From an uncultured Clostridia bacterium (GTDB taxonomy: Bacteria > Bacillota > Clostridia > Christensenellales > Borkfalkiaceae): a stretch of 49,661 nt of DNA. The stretch's first letter is position 1. Each line of letters opens with the position of its first letter. The translations under genes and the position numbers were made by a program. The stretch lies in contig CANQWO010000012.1 in the NCBI GenBank assembly GCA_947627565.1, forward strand, positions 1 through 49,661. Reading direction: 5' to 3'. Shown piece after piece: positions 32,644-41,910 of this stretch. Under the pieces are notes generated by a model. It was given only the letters and a program-made list of their open reading frames with translations, was not told the DNA's origin and did no database searches.

Positions 32644-33134
32644 AATTGGAAGAATATGACGGCATACATCTGAAGCGCGAAGTGGAGGAGCTTGCGGCGT
32701 GCGGGATCCACAAGGGGTGCCGTGGCGTCATCATCAAATTGGGCGAAACGCGCAGTCTTGTGCTCTTTTATAATCCCGAAGATCTCGGGGATTATGCCTA
32801 TGCGTGGGCGAATAACGACGATCTGGAGTATTACAGAAAACTGCTCGATTCCATTAAGAAAGAGATGATGCAAAAAATGGAGACGGAAGATTTCACCAAG
32901 AAACTTCGGTTTGAGGAGACGCATTTGCGGGAATACGACGCAGTGCGAGTGCTCGTCGAGAAGAAGGAGTACGCGAAGAGGGGCGTGCATAAGGGCATGG
33001 TGGGGACCATTCTCGAGCCGGAGAAGATCGACGGCAGATGGGATGTGTATTTCGAAGACGAGGAGTTCGCAGACACGATCGAGAGCCCCATTTCAGAGAC
33101 GGATTTGGAGCTCGTTTTCCGCCCGGGGAAATAA
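32640..33134 (+). CDS. two-domain SH3/KOW-like (DUF4926-like) protein, paralogue B
   Basis: A 164-residue paralogue of the preceding gene, translationally coupled through ATGA. The N-terminal domain (HKGCRGVIIKLGETRS) has diverged, but the C-terminal domain (from REYDAVRVLVEK) is almost identical: about 96% over the last 215 bp, the two copies lying 497 bp apart. The middle helix (KKEMMQKMETEDFTKK) also differs. It has a short stop (GK end) and no following operon partner. The pairing suggests a heterodimer or dosage role; nothing in the sequence settles it. Confidence 0.72.
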   Translation: MKLEEYDGIHLKREVEELAACGIHKGCRGVIIKLGETRSLVLFYNPEDLGDYAYAWANNDDLEYYRKLLDSIKKEMMQKMETEDFTKKLRFEETHLREYDAVRVLVEKKEYAKRGVHKGMVGTILEPEKIDGRWDVYFEDEEFADTIESPISETDLELVFRPGK

Positions 33135-33312
33135 AATTTTCCGCCCGATTTGCCGCGTCTTTGAGACGCGCAAAATGAAAAACGACGGGGGCATGTCCGA
33201 AACAGACCCAATACAAACGGCATTCCGCGCGGCGTGCGGCGCAAAACAAGCGCAGGGAATTTTCCCTGCGCTTGTTTTGGTTTCTTATGGATGGTGCAAT
33301 TGGTTGGAGTTG
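33135..33312. other. spacer with a GGGGGCATGTCCG motif and a bidirectional terminator
   Basis: A hairpin without U-run (33150-33173), the 13-mer GGGGGCATGTCCG at 33187-33199, then the perfect palindrome at 33242-33279. There is no gene. Confidence 0.55.
33242..33279. terminator. bidirectional terminator, 18-bp perfect stem
   Basis: CAAAACAAGCGCAGGGAA and its complement with a 2-nt loop. The stem foot supplies A/T runs on both strands. Confidence 0.8.
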
Positions 33313-33526
33313 CTGTTCCCCACCCCCTAACCCCCTCCCCAAGGAGGGGGTAGCAGGCAGTGTTTCTTCCCCAAGGAGGGGGTAACAGGCAGAGCTTCCG
33401 TGGGCTCGCGGCCGAGGGTGCTGTTCCCTACCCCCTGACCCCCTCCCCAAGGAGGGGGGAGCAGGCAGAGTTTCTTCCCCAAGGGGGGAGGTAGGCAGAG
33501 CTTCCGTGGGTTCGCGGCCGAGGGTT
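33313..33526. repeat. tandem 107-bp imperfect repeat of GC-rich palindromes
   Basis: Two units starting at 33313 and 33420. Each contains CCCCCTCCCC AA GGAGGGGG, a second CCCCAAGG(A/G)GGG and the tail GCAGAGCTTCCGTGGG(C/T)TCGCGGCCGAGGG. They are related to the single elements at 1519 and 18588. The array sits just past the stop of the leftward lipoprotein gene. Confidence 0.75.
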
Positions 33527-33554
33527 TCGGCCGAGAACGGTTGCGGCTTACGGC

Positions 33555-36500
33555 TTATTCCGCAGGTGCGGGCGCGGGAGCGGGGGTATCCTCCGCCTTG
33601 GGGGCGAAGGAATACTTCTCGGTGTTGTCGATCGCATTGATCTCAAATTCAAACCCCGAGGTTGTGCCCATGTGCGCGACCATGATGTAGACGGTCGAGC
33701 CGACCAAGATCACGGTGGGGGTCTGCCCGTCGAACGCAAGGCTCGAGAGCAGGGTGACGGTATCATTGCCCCATTTGAAGGAATCCGCGGTGATCACGAT
33801 CTCCTTTCCCGCACGATCGCCCGTGCCTTTCTCCGTTTCGGCATACGTCCCTTTCAGAGACGCGGCGCTATAAGTGGGGAGCGTGGCGGGGACGAACGAG
33901 ATGGATTTTTGCGCCTGCAGGCAGATCGCGGCGGCCGCGGCGTTCCCACTTACGGGCCCGATCGGCGAAAATTCATACTTGACGCCTTCAAATTCGATAT
34001 AGTAGTAGTCGGTGCCGCCAAACGTATCTTCGTGCTTGAAGGAGAGTTTGGCTTCGACGGCCGTGCCGCCCTTCTTGAGCGTGAGGGACGTCGCGGTGAT
34101 CTCGAGCGTATACTGTCCGTCGGCCGACTTCCAGGACCCTTGATACATGACGGGCCACGACGTGGGCGTTGTTTCGCCGGGCGTAGGCTCGGGCTTGGTC
34201 TCGGGATCGGGCTCCGTCACTTTGACAAAGTTGCTGGCGTTTGCGGCACCCTCCGTAGGATAGACAACGAGGGTAGTGGCACGCACTGTCAAATAATACT
34301 GTACACCGTTTACCGTAAATGCGGGGTAATCGGTACCGACACGGTTATACATCGAAAGTGTCGTTTCGACATTTTTCCCATCTTTCGAGACGACGATGTC
34401 GTGCTCGCTGACCGTGAGAACATAGCCGAACAGAGGTGCGGTCGCTATTTTGCATTCCCACTTGCCCACGAGATTACTCGGCACGGTGATCGAAGGCTCG
34501 GCGGGAAGATCGCTCGTTTTCACGAAGTTGCTGGCGTTTGCGGCACCCTCCGTGGGATAGACGACGAGGGTAGTGGCACGCATCGTCAAATAATACTGTA
34601 CACCGTTTACCGTAAATGCGGGGTAGTCGGTACCGACACGGTTATACATCGAAAGTGTCGTTTCGACATTTTTCCTGTCCTTCGAGACGACGATGTCGTG
34701 CTCGCTGACCGTGAGGACATAGCCGAACAGAGGAGCGGTCGCTATCTTACATTCCCAAACACCCCAGAATTTTTCCTCGATGGTCACAGTTCCGGGTTCG
34801 ACGGGCGTATCGCCGCCCTGCGCGCCCTTTTCCTTAAACGTCACCCGGATAGCCATATTGGAGCTGGGGTGCAACACGAGCGTGCCGACGCCCGTCGTCT
34901 CGTCGACGTTGAGCTTCAGTGTCGTGCCGTTGTTGGTGCAGACATCGATCTCATAGCCCTCGTCGGGCGTGACCGTCAAAGTGACGGTTGACGTGGCGGT
35001 ATAATACTTTTGCGCGGGCGTCAAAGTCGCCTTGCCGTGCTCGCCGGCCTCGAGCGTGACCGTGATGGGGGTGCTGAAACTGATGCCGGTAGCATGATTT
35101 GAGTCCGCGGTATCCATCAATTTGAGCGTCTTGACTCTTCCTGTGACGGAATAGAACACATAGGTCGTGCCGTCGATCGTGATGGAATTATAGTCCGTGC
35201 CATTGAATTTCGCTGTGCCGAGCGTGTAGCTGACGGGGAGACCGTCCATTGTCGAGACCGTGATGGAATTTGCTTCGATCACGAGGAGCAGGTCCTTTTC
35301 CACATTGACCCAACTGCCGACGAAATCGGTACCGAAGGGCTTATCGGGCGTCGAGGGCGTCAGCGCGCCGCCCTGTGCGGGCGTGTATTGATAGTAATCG
35401 GATCCTTCTTCATCTTCGGTGGACATGATCATGAGGCCATAGGTGGGATCGCCGTCTTCCGTTGCGCCCATCTGCATTGCCATGACCGCATAAATCGTAT
35501 TTTCAAAAAGCGCGAATACGGGTTGTGCATCGCCCATGCCGTCTTTCGAGGGTACGAGGTCGCCGAGGAGCGAGAGCGTCTTGTCGCCCCACTTCGCGCC
35601 CGAAGAGGAGAGATAGAGCGTTTCGCTGTCGGGATGGGTGCTGTCCTCATAGGTGCCGTAGAGCACGGGGTCGATGGTGACGGTGGGAAGGGGATCGGGA
35701 ACAAAGACGACTTTCGCCTCACTGGTCTGATAGAAGCCGAGCAGGCCTTCCATAAAGTAGGGCATGACCTGATAGGTCGTCTTGTCGAATGTGATCTGGC
35801 CGACCTCTTCCTCGTCGTCGTAGGTCAATTCGCTCGCGACGAATGCACCGGCCTTGGTGAGATAGTAGAATTTATCCGTGACGGTCAGGGCATAGTCCTC
35901 TTTGAGGCTGCGCCATGTGCCTTGGAAGTTTGCGGGTAAGCCCTGCGAGAGGCCGAGCGCGGTGACGGTGAACTGCTTGCGAGAAGCCGCACCGGCGCCG
36001 TCTTCCGAGCCGCCGTCGAGCCGCACGAGGTAGGTGCCCTGCTCGAAGAAGTGCGCCTCGTGATCCAGCGCGCCGTCCGGATTGTAGATATAGACGCGCG
36101 CGTTCTTCTCTGCGTCGCCCTGAAGAGGCGCGTCGGGAAGGGATTCCACCTTGAAGAAGGCCATGTAGACGGTGTAGTTGACGGCCTGGATGAGGTAGGC
36201 CGCGCCCTCCTGTCCCACGGTGAACGTATACCACTTCGTCTGCGTTGCGGCTTCGCCCGCGAACGTGACGTCGTAGGTGCCCGCGAAGGTCGTGAGCTGT
36301 TCAACGTCCCAAACGGTGGTGGCGGAGATCGTCTTGTCGCCGTCCATGGTAACGGTGAATTTGTCGTCCGTGACCGTTACGGCCGTGCCGTTGACCTTGA
36401 CTTCGGTGACTTTGTAGCCGCCGTTGGCGACGACGGTGAACGTGACGGACGAATCCCTTTCAAAGGTCGTGCCGCTGGTGAGCTTGATGGTCTGCGCAAC

Positions 36501-37178
36501 GCCGTCGATCGAGCCGGAATAGGTGAAATCGCAGTGCTGCAGATTCGCGTCGAGGGTGACGGTATAGAAGTTCTCTTCAAACTCCACGGCGACGGTCGTA
36601 TTTTTGGCGATCGGGAACGTATAGGCGCCCTCGGTAAGCGTGGCGTCCGTGCCGTCTACCTTGAACGATTTGACGCGATAGCCGGTCTCGGGCGTGACGG
36701 TGACCGTGATCGGGGTATCTTCCTGATACTTGCCGTCCTCTCCTGCGGCGGGCGCAGCGGTGACCGTACCATGCTCGTCGTCAAAGTCGAGCGTGAGCGT
36801 GTAGAACTCGATCGCGCGCATCGAGACGACGACTTCCGTGTTGCTGCGGACCTTGAAGGCATAGGCGCCCTGTTCGAGCTCGACGTCTTCGCTGCCCACC
36901 TTCACGGACGTGAGCTTATAGCCCGCGTTGACGGTGACGTTGAGCGTGACCAACGTGTCTTTCGCATACTTTCCGTTCTCTCCCGCGGCGGGCGTGAGCG
37001 TGGCCGTACCCATGGCGTCGGTAAAGTTCTTCGTGAGGGTGACGGTGTAGGCATCGTCCGCAGGCGGAGTGGGCGTATCGGGGCCTTTTCCGTTTGTGCA
37101 GGCGGAGAAGAGCCCGACGGAGAGCGCCGCGCAGAGAAGAAGCGCAAGCGTGGCGATCTTTTTCATCCAGTGATTCAT
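33555..37178 (-). CDS. large repeat lipoprotein (bacterial-repeat plus lipocalin-like units)
   Basis: A 1207-residue lipoprotein (lipobox GLFSAC). The start at 37178 follows GGGAGG. After a Pro-rich linker come three copies of about 70 residues (TLTPAAGENGKYAKDT, AAPAAGEDGKYQEDT, then a diverged third) of the divergent InlB/bacterial-repeat type. A beta-sandwich region around 300-410 (TFAGTYDVTF...YLVRLDGG) resembles a pre-peptidase C-terminal domain. The rest consists of at least five lipocalin-like units (G-x-W ... L-x-I ... FTVNGVQYYL). Two neighbouring units, encoded at 34525-34757 and 34228-34462, are near-identical. It runs against the surrounding gene direction. No enzyme motif is seen; a surface binding role is inferred. 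Confidence 0.75.
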   Translation of the reverse strand: MNHWMKKIATLALLLCAALSVGLFSACTNGKGPDTPTPPADDAYTVTLTKNFTDAMGTATLTPAAGENGKYAKDTLVTLNVTVNAGYKLTSVKVGSEDVELEQGAYAFKVRSNTEVVVSMRAIEFYTLTLDFDDEHGTVTAAPAAGEDGKYQEDTPITVTVTPETGYRVKSFKVDGTDATLTEGAYTFPIAKNTTVAVEFEENFYTVTLDANLQHCDFTYSGSIDGVAQTIKLTSGTTFERDSSVTFTVVANGGYKVTEVKVNGTAVTVTDDKFTVTMDGDKTISATTVWDVEQLTTFAGTYDVTFAGEAATQTKWYTFTVGQEGAAYLIQAVNYTVYMAFFKVESLPDAPLQGDAEKNARVYIYNPDGALDHEAHFFEQGTYLVRLDGGSEDGAGAASRKQFTVTALGLSQGLPANFQGTWRSLKEDYALTVTDKFYYLTKAGAFVASELTYDDEEEVGQITFDKTTYQVMPYFMEGLLGFYQTSEAKVVFVPDPLPTVTIDPVLYGTYEDSTHPDSETLYLSSSGAKWGDKTLSLLGDLVPSKDGMGDAQPVFALFENTIYAVMAMQMGATEDGDPTYGLMIMSTEDEEGSDYYQYTPAQGGALTPSTPDKPFGTDFVGSWVNVEKDLLLVIEANSITVSTMDGLPVSYTLGTAKFNGTDYNSITIDGTTYVFYSVTGRVKTLKLMDTADSNHATGISFSTPITVTLEAGEHGKATLTPAQKYYTATSTVTLTVTPDEGYEIDVCTNNGTTLKLNVDETTGVGTLVLHPSSNMAIRVTFKEKGAQGGDTPVEPGTVTIEEKFWGVWECKIATAPLFGYVLTVSEHDIVVSKDRKNVETTLSMYNRVGTDYPAFTVNGVQYYLTMRATTLVVYPTEGAANASNFVKTSDLPAEPSITVPSNLVGKWECKIATAPLFGYVLTVSEHDIVVSKDGKNVETTLSMYNRVGTDYPAFTVNGVQYYLTVRATTLVVYPTEGAANASNFVKVTEPDPETKPEPTPGETTPTSWPVMYQGSWKSADGQYTLEITATSLTLKKGGTAVEAKLSFKHEDTFGGTDYYYIEFEGVKYEFSPIGPVSGNAAAAAICLQAQKSISFVPATLPTYSAASLKGTYAETEKGTGDRAGKEIVITADSFKWGNDTVTLLSSLAFDGQTPTVILVGSTVYIMVAHMGTTSGFEFEINAIDNTEKYSFAPKAEDTPAPAPAPAE
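34228..34757 (-). repeat. near-identical internal duplication, period 297 bp, in the lipoprotein gene
   Basis: Two copies (34228-34462 and 34525-34757) of about 235 bp differ at only a few positions and keep frame (99 codons). They encode the repeated unit WECKIATAPLFGYVL...ANASNFVK. Recent unequal crossing-over is the simplest origin. Confidence 0.85.
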
Positions 37179-37265
37179 AAAAACCTCCCATCTAAGAATT
37201 TGCATTTTTCCGATTTCCTTGCGTCCGGCGCGGTTCCCCGTCCTTTCGCGCGCTTCCCGCGTAAG

Positions 37266-37294
37266 AATATAAGGGTATGCGCGGACGCATGCAA
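37266..37294 (-). promoter_or_regulatory. probable promoter of the large repeat lipoprotein
   Basis: Minus strand TTGCAT (37294-37289), 17 bp, TATATT (37271-37266), about 88 bp ahead of the start codon. Moderate match. The rest of the 37295-37582 spacer is AT-rich with no gene visible. Confidence 0.5.
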
Positions 37295-37582
37295 ATGAAT
37301 AGTAGGAATAGTTTAACAAATTTTCATGCAAAACGCAATCATTTCCGAATAAACGTTAAAAATTTCATTTTTGAGATAAATTCGCGCAACGGCCGTAATT
37401 TCTCAACAAAAAACGCCGAAATCGCCCCGAAGTCTGGCCTCCGCTGTGAGAAAATTTCGTGAATATCAAACAAAAAATCGGTGAAAATATCGCGGTATAA
37501 TGTATAATTATAGCCATTATAATGTATATTTATGGAAAATTGAGGGAAGATCGGCGCCGCGGACGGATTTTTGCGCGGGCGC

Positions 37583-37611
37583 TTTACATTTTTCGCCGCA
37601 TGTGATAGAAT
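37583..37611 (+). promoter_or_regulatory. sigma-A promoter of the propeller-like gene
   Basis: TTTACA (37583-37588), 17 bp, TAGAAT (37606-37611). Confidence 0.7.
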
Positions 37612-37640
37612 GATAGCGAGAGAATTTTGCGAGGCATGCG

Positions 37641-38819
37641 ATGGAACAATTGGTGTTTGCGGACGGGGATCGCATCGGCGTCATCGAAGACGGCGCCGTC
37701 ACATACTATGAGAGCGACTACATTGTGCGCTACAAGCGCTATCTCGAGACGAAAAAGCGCAACGACGAATGGAAGATCTCGGGCGAAGGGGCCCGTTTCC
37801 GCGGCGACGCCGAGGCGCTTTCCGCGCCCGCGGAGCGTGTCGACGCGTTCATCAATGGCGTCGATTGGGACGGCGACAAAATCGTCTATTGTTTCAGCGT
37901 AAACGGCTCTTCGGGCGTCTACCGCAAGCCCTTGGGCGAAAAGCTGCCCGAGGAGCACATCCTCTCCTCGTCGGACGCCGAGATCCTGTCCGTCAACGTT
38001 TTCGGAGGGCTGATCGCGGTCACGGTACGGTCGGATGATGTCACTTCGCAGATCGGAACGCTCGACGCGCGCTCCTCGGAGCTCCGCACGCTGACGGACG
38101 GAGACGCCCGCGACGCCAACGCCGTCTTTTCCGACGACCCCGCGGTACTGCTCTTCGACAGCGCCGGCGTGGGCAGGACGGCCGACGGGTCGTTCTCGGG
38201 GAAATACGCGCCTTCCGTGCTCTACGCCCTCAACCGCGAAACGCTCGAGCTCACCGAACTTCGTCGCGGCGCGGAGTCGTATGTCAAGCCGAGCCGGAGA
38301 GGGGGCGCCCTCTATTGCATCGCCCGCCCCAACCGCGAGAAGGGGAACGGCAATCTCTTCCTCGACATCGTGCTCTTCCCGTTCCGCCTCGTCAAGGCGT
38401 TCTTCGGCATGTTGCAGGCCTTCACCGTTCTCTTCGGAAACACCAGCCTGACCTCGGACACGGGTATGGGCGAGAATCCCACGAGGGGCAGAAAACAGGA
38501 CGCGAAGAAGCTCTATGTCGACGGCAGGCGCATCGAGGCGGACAAGGAGATGAAGCGCAACCGAAAGTTCAAGGATCGCGAATACGGCTTCATCCCCGCG
38601 AGCTGGAAGCTCATCCGCTGCGGGGAGAAGGAGGAGGTTTTGGCTCGCGGCGTCTGCGACTACGACATCGGGGACGACGGCGCGCTCTACTATACCGACG
38701 GCCGCCACATCTACCGCAGGCGGGGCGGCAAGGAGGAGAAGCTCGCCGATACGACGTGCTGTCTCGCGTTGGCGGTGCGCCGCACGCGCGGGGGCGGCGA
38801 CGGCGATCTCTTCGGGTAA
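37641..38819 (+). CDS. conserved hypothetical protein, possible beta-propeller
   Basis: A 392-residue protein I do not recognise. Most of it alternates short beta strands with Asp/Gly turns (LVFADGDRIGVIEDG, VDWDGDKIVYCFSVNG, ISVN-type LSVNVFGGLIAVTV, ALYYTDGRHIYRRRGG), a pattern like TolB/WD-type propellers. A hydrophobic helical stretch around residues 235-265 (FLDIVLFPFRLVKAFFGMLQAF) could touch the membrane. There is no signal peptide. GCGAGG precedes the ATG at 37641. A second unknown gene follows after a 102-bp gap. I suspect a lineage-restricted family. Confidence 0.65.
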   Translation: MEQLVFADGDRIGVIEDGAVTYYESDYIVRYKRYLETKKRNDEWKISGEGARFRGDAEALSAPAERVDAFINGVDWDGDKIVYCFSVNGSSGVYRKPLGEKLPEEHILSSSDAEILSVNVFGGLIAVTVRSDDVTSQIGTLDARSSELRTLTDGDARDANAVFSDDPAVLLFDSAGVGRTADGSFSGKYAPSVLYALNRETLELTELRRGAESYVKPSRRGGALYCIARPNREKGNGNLFLDIVLFPFRLVKAFFGMLQAFTVLFGNTSLTSDTGMGENPTRGRKQDAKKLYVDGRRIEADKEMKRNRKFKDREYGFIPASWKLIRCGEKEEVLARGVCDYDIGDDGALYYTDGRHIYRRRGGKEEKLADTTCCLALAVRRTRGGGDGDLFG

Positions 38820-38921
38820 GAAATCGGAAATAAAAAATCGTCGGAAATTTTTGTGTTTCGACAGGGTTCGGCAAATTTTTCTCCTTTCCTGCGCGTATAC
38901 TGGTAGGAAAGGAGAATTTTT

Positions 38922-39908
38922 ATGTCGTTTGAAAAACGCGTATGCGTCTTGAAGCAGGTGAAGAAGGGATTTACGGCGGACGGGAGCGCGCTCTCGGGGG
39001 CCGTCTATGCGGAGCGGATCGGGACGGAACTCACCGTGATCCCGCGGCTTTTGGGCATCGCGCCCGTCAGGGAGGGGCGGTATGCGCTCGCGCTCGGCAT
39101 CGACGGGGAAGTGCTCATCGCGGAGCTCAGGGAGGGCGGCGTCCGCATGCAGTCGCCCTCGATCAAGTCGGGCATGGCGGTTTTGCTCGTCTATGTGAGG
39201 GGGGAGGCGGAGGCCGTTGCATTCGGCAATTGCGGCACCGCTTCCGCGGATTACGCGCCCCTGCTCGCGGCCTTCCAAAAGAGCGAGGAGAGGAAAAAGA
39301 GGCCACCCATGCCCGCGCCCACCCCGCTCCCCCCGACGGAACTCCCCACATTTTCGCCCAACAACGTGCCGCTCGCGCCCGCCGTTCCGCTGCCCGGGGA
39401 GGACGCGTCCCCCTTTCGGGAAGAGGACGCGAAATACAACGACGAGGCCATTGCAGACGGGAACTACTACGAAGACGCGCATGATGGCGATGGGGAAGCT
39501 GGTCTTGAAGAGGCAGCTCCGCAAAAAGCAGCGCACGACGGGGCGCCAACTGCAGAAGATGACGGCGCTGTCCATCCGCTGCTCGTCGGCGGCGGTCTTA
39601 CATATTACAACAGCGTCCGGGAAAAACTGCGGGCGGCCTTCGCAAAATTCCCCCGCGACGACAGGCTCCGCGCGGTCTATCCGGCCTCGGAATGGGTGAA
39701 GACGGACGGCGGGCTGCTCGGCATCATCTATAAGGACGGTTCGCCCGAATTTTTGTGCGTCGCGGCGGAGGCGAACGGCGAGCCGCCCGAGGAGATGAAA
39801 GCGCATTGCCAATTCGTTCCCGCGACCCCGTTCTCGGACATGGTGGGGTTCTACGTCGTCTATCAGTCGGCGTCCACCGGAGAATACGTCACGGTTTCGG
39901 ATAGCTGA
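38922..39908 (+). CDS. lineage-type conserved protein with two domains and a Pro-rich linker
   Basis: A 328-residue soluble protein. The N-terminal domain (1-120, FEKRVCVLKQVKKGFTADGS, SGAVYAERIGTELTV) and the C-terminal domain (225-328, SVREKLRAAFAKFPRDDRL ... EWVKTDGGLLGIIYKDGS ... PFSDMVGFYVVYQ) are joined by a Pro-, Asp- and Glu-rich linker (about 125-220). I recall similar proteins only from gut Christensenellales-like genomes; I know no function. The start follows AGGAAAGGAG. A TATACT lies 26 bp before the ATG, possibly a -10 box. It ends at a strong terminator. Confidence 0.7.
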   Translation: MSFEKRVCVLKQVKKGFTADGSALSGAVYAERIGTELTVIPRLLGIAPVREGRYALALGIDGEVLIAELREGGVRMQSPSIKSGMAVLLVYVRGEAEAVAFGNCGTASADYAPLLAAFQKSEERKKRPPMPAPTPLPPTELPTFSPNNVPLAPAVPLPGEDASPFREEDAKYNDEAIADGNYYEDAHDGDGEAGLEEAAPQKAAHDGAPTAEDDGAVHPLLVGGGLTYYNSVREKLRAAFAKFPRDDRLRAVYPASEWVKTDGGLLGIIYKDGSPEFLCVAAEANGEPPEEMKAHCQFVPATPFSDMVGFYVVYQSASTGEYVTVSDS

Positions 39909-39957
39909 GAGGGGGCGGAGGTTTCGGCTTTTGCCCGAAGAGAGCCGTCGGAGCACG

Positions 39958-39996
39958 GCGCGCGCCCCAAAGACGAATTGGGCGCGCGCTTTTTTT
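39958..39996 (+). terminator. rho-independent terminator
   Basis: GCGCGCGCCCCAA with TTGGGCGCGCGC (one bulge), loop AGACGA, followed by seven T. Confidence 0.9.
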
Positions 39997-40007
39997 CTTG
40001 GAATCTG

Positions 40008-40036
40008 TTTACAATCTCTCCTGTTTGTGGTATAAT
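40008..40036 (+). promoter_or_regulatory. sigma-A promoter of pckG
   Basis: TTTACA (40008-40013), 17 bp, TATAAT (40031-40036); start about 45 nt ahead of the ATG. Confidence 0.82.
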
Positions 40037-40088
40037 ATAAAATGGGGGACGAGGGAGCTCGTTCCCCCGATCACAGGAGGTAAACTTT

Positions 40089-41855
40089 ATGGCGTACACG
40101 CAAAACAAAAAGGTACTCGACTTCGTAAACGAGAGTGCGGAGCTCGCCTGCCCCGACCGAATCGTATGGATCGACGGCAGCGAAGCGCAGCTCGAAGCGC
40201 TGCGGCAAGAGGCCGTCAAGACGGGCGAAATGATCAAACTCAACCAGGAGAAATTGCCCGGTTGTTACTACCACCGCACGGCGCAGAACGACGTCGCGCG
40301 CGTCGAGGACCGTACCTTCATTTGCTGCAAAAATAAGGACGACGCGGGCCCCATCAACTATTGGATGGACCCCCAAGAGGCATATGCGCTCTGCCGTGAG
40401 ATCGCCCGCGGGAAGATGAAGGGCCGTACCATGTACGTCATCCCCTATTCGATGGGCGTCGTCGGCTCCCCGTTCTCCAAGATCGGCATCGAGGTCACCG
40501 ACTCCATCTATGTCGTTCTCAACATGGCCATCATGACGCGCGTCGGCCTCGATTGCTATGCCCAGCTCGGCGAAGACGGCGACTTCATCAAGGGCTTCCA
40601 CTGCAAGTGCGACGTCGACCCCGCCAAGCGCTATATCATGCACTTCCCCGAGGACGACACCATCATCTCGGTCAACTCCGCTTACGGCGGCAACGTGCTC
40701 CTCGGCAAGAAATGCTTTGCGCTCCGGATCGCGTCCTATCTCGGCAAGAACGAGGGCTGGATGGCCGAGCACATGCTGATCCTCGGCGTGACCTTCCCCG
40801 ACGGCAGCAAGAAATACCTCGCGGCGGCGTTCCCGTCGGCCTGCGGCAAGACCAACCTCGCCATGCTCATTCCCCCCAAACACTATCTCGAAAAGGGATA
40901 CAAGGTGGAATGCGTGGGCGACGACATCGCGTGGATCCGCGTCGGCGACGACGGCAGACTCTGGGCGGTCAACCCCGAGAACGGATTCTTCGGCGTGGCG
41001 CCCGGCACCAACGAGAAGTCCAACCCCAACGCCCTCGCCGCAACGCGGAAGGGCACCATCTTCACCAACGTCGCCATCGACCCCGCCGACAACACGGTGT
41101 GGTGGGAGGGCCTCACCAAACAGCCGCCCGAACACCTCATCGACTGGCTCGGGAACGAATGGACGCCCGCGAGCGGCGTCAAGGCGGCGCACCCCAATTC
41201 GAGATTTACGGCGCCCGCGAGCGGCTGCCCGTGCCTCTCGCCCGAGTTTAACTCCAAGGTCGGCGTTCCGCTCGACGCCATCATCTTCGGCGGCAGACGC
41301 GCGACCACGACGCCCCTCGTCTATCAGTCCCGCGATTGGGACCACGGCGTCTTCGTCGGCTCCATCATGAGCTCCGAGACGACGGCGGCCGCAACGGGCG
41401 CGGTGGGCGTGCTTCGCCATGACCCCATGGCCATGAAGCCGTTCTGCGGCTATCATATGGCAGATTACTTCCAACATTGGATCGACATGGGCAAAAAGAT
41501 CAAGAATCCGCCCAAAATCTTCAACGTGAACTGGTTCCGCCAGGGCCCCGACGGCGAATTTTTGTGGCCGGGCTTCGGCGACAATATGCGCGTTCTCGAA
41601 TGGATCCTGAAGCGCTGCGACGGCAAAGTGGGCGCGCAGGAGACGGCCATCGGTTACGTCCCCTACGCCAAGGATATCGACCTCGAGGGGCTTGATTACA
41701 GCGAGGAGACGCTCGAGAGCATCCTCTATGTCGACAAGAAGCGCTGGAGCGCCGAGGCCGACGAGATCGCCGGCTACTATGAGCAGTTCGGCGACCGCCT
41801 CCCGCAGGAACTGCGCGAGAGCCTTGCCACCCTCAAAAAGAACTGCGAAGCCTAA
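40089..41855 (+). CDS. pckG: phosphoenolpyruvate carboxykinase (GTP)
   Basis: A 588-residue GTP-dependent PEPCK (EC 4.1.1.32), which interconverts oxaloacetate plus GTP with PEP, CO2 and GDP. Family markers: YVIPYSMGVVGSPFSKIG, the P-loop AAFPSACGKTNLAML (about residues 239-253, with the reactive Cys of GTP-type enzymes), GDDIAWIRVGDDGR, and FRQGPDGEFLWPGFGDNMRVLEWI near the C-terminus. Length is normal. AGGAGG precedes the ATG at 40089. In anaerobes it can run anaplerotically (PEP to oxaloacetate) during fermentation. It is monocistronic with its own promoter and terminator. Confidence 0.97.
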   Translation: MAYTQNKKVLDFVNESAELACPDRIVWIDGSEAQLEALRQEAVKTGEMIKLNQEKLPGCYYHRTAQNDVARVEDRTFICCKNKDDAGPINYWMDPQEAYALCREIARGKMKGRTMYVIPYSMGVVGSPFSKIGIEVTDSIYVVLNMAIMTRVGLDCYAQLGEDGDFIKGFHCKCDVDPAKRYIMHFPEDDTIISVNSAYGGNVLLGKKCFALRIASYLGKNEGWMAEHMLILGVTFPDGSKKYLAAAFPSACGKTNLAMLIPPKHYLEKGYKVECVGDDIAWIRVGDDGRLWAVNPENGFFGVAPGTNEKSNPNALAATRKGTIFTNVAIDPADNTVWWEGLTKQPPEHLIDWLGNEWTPASGVKAAHPNSRFTAPASGCPCLSPEFNSKVGVPLDAIIFGGRRATTTPLVYQSRDWDHGVFVGSIMSSETTAAATGAVGVLRHDPMAMKPFCGYHMADYFQHWIDMGKKIKNPPKIFNVNWFRQGPDGEFLWPGFGDNMRVLEWILKRCDGKVGAQETAIGYVPYAKDIDLEGLDYSEETLESILYVDKKRWSAEADEIAGYYEQFGDRLPQELRESLATLKKNCEA

Positions 41856-41871
41856 CACATCCCGAAATCCG

Positions 41872-41910
41872 GCGGCCCCCGCGCGATCTTGCGCGGGGGC
41901 CGCTTTCCTC
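41872..41910 (+). terminator. terminator of pckG
   Basis: 13-bp perfect stem GCGGCCCCCGCGC/GCGCGGGGGCCGC (41872-41884 with 41891-41903), then TTTCCTC. The U-run is short but the stem is very strong. Confidence 0.8.
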
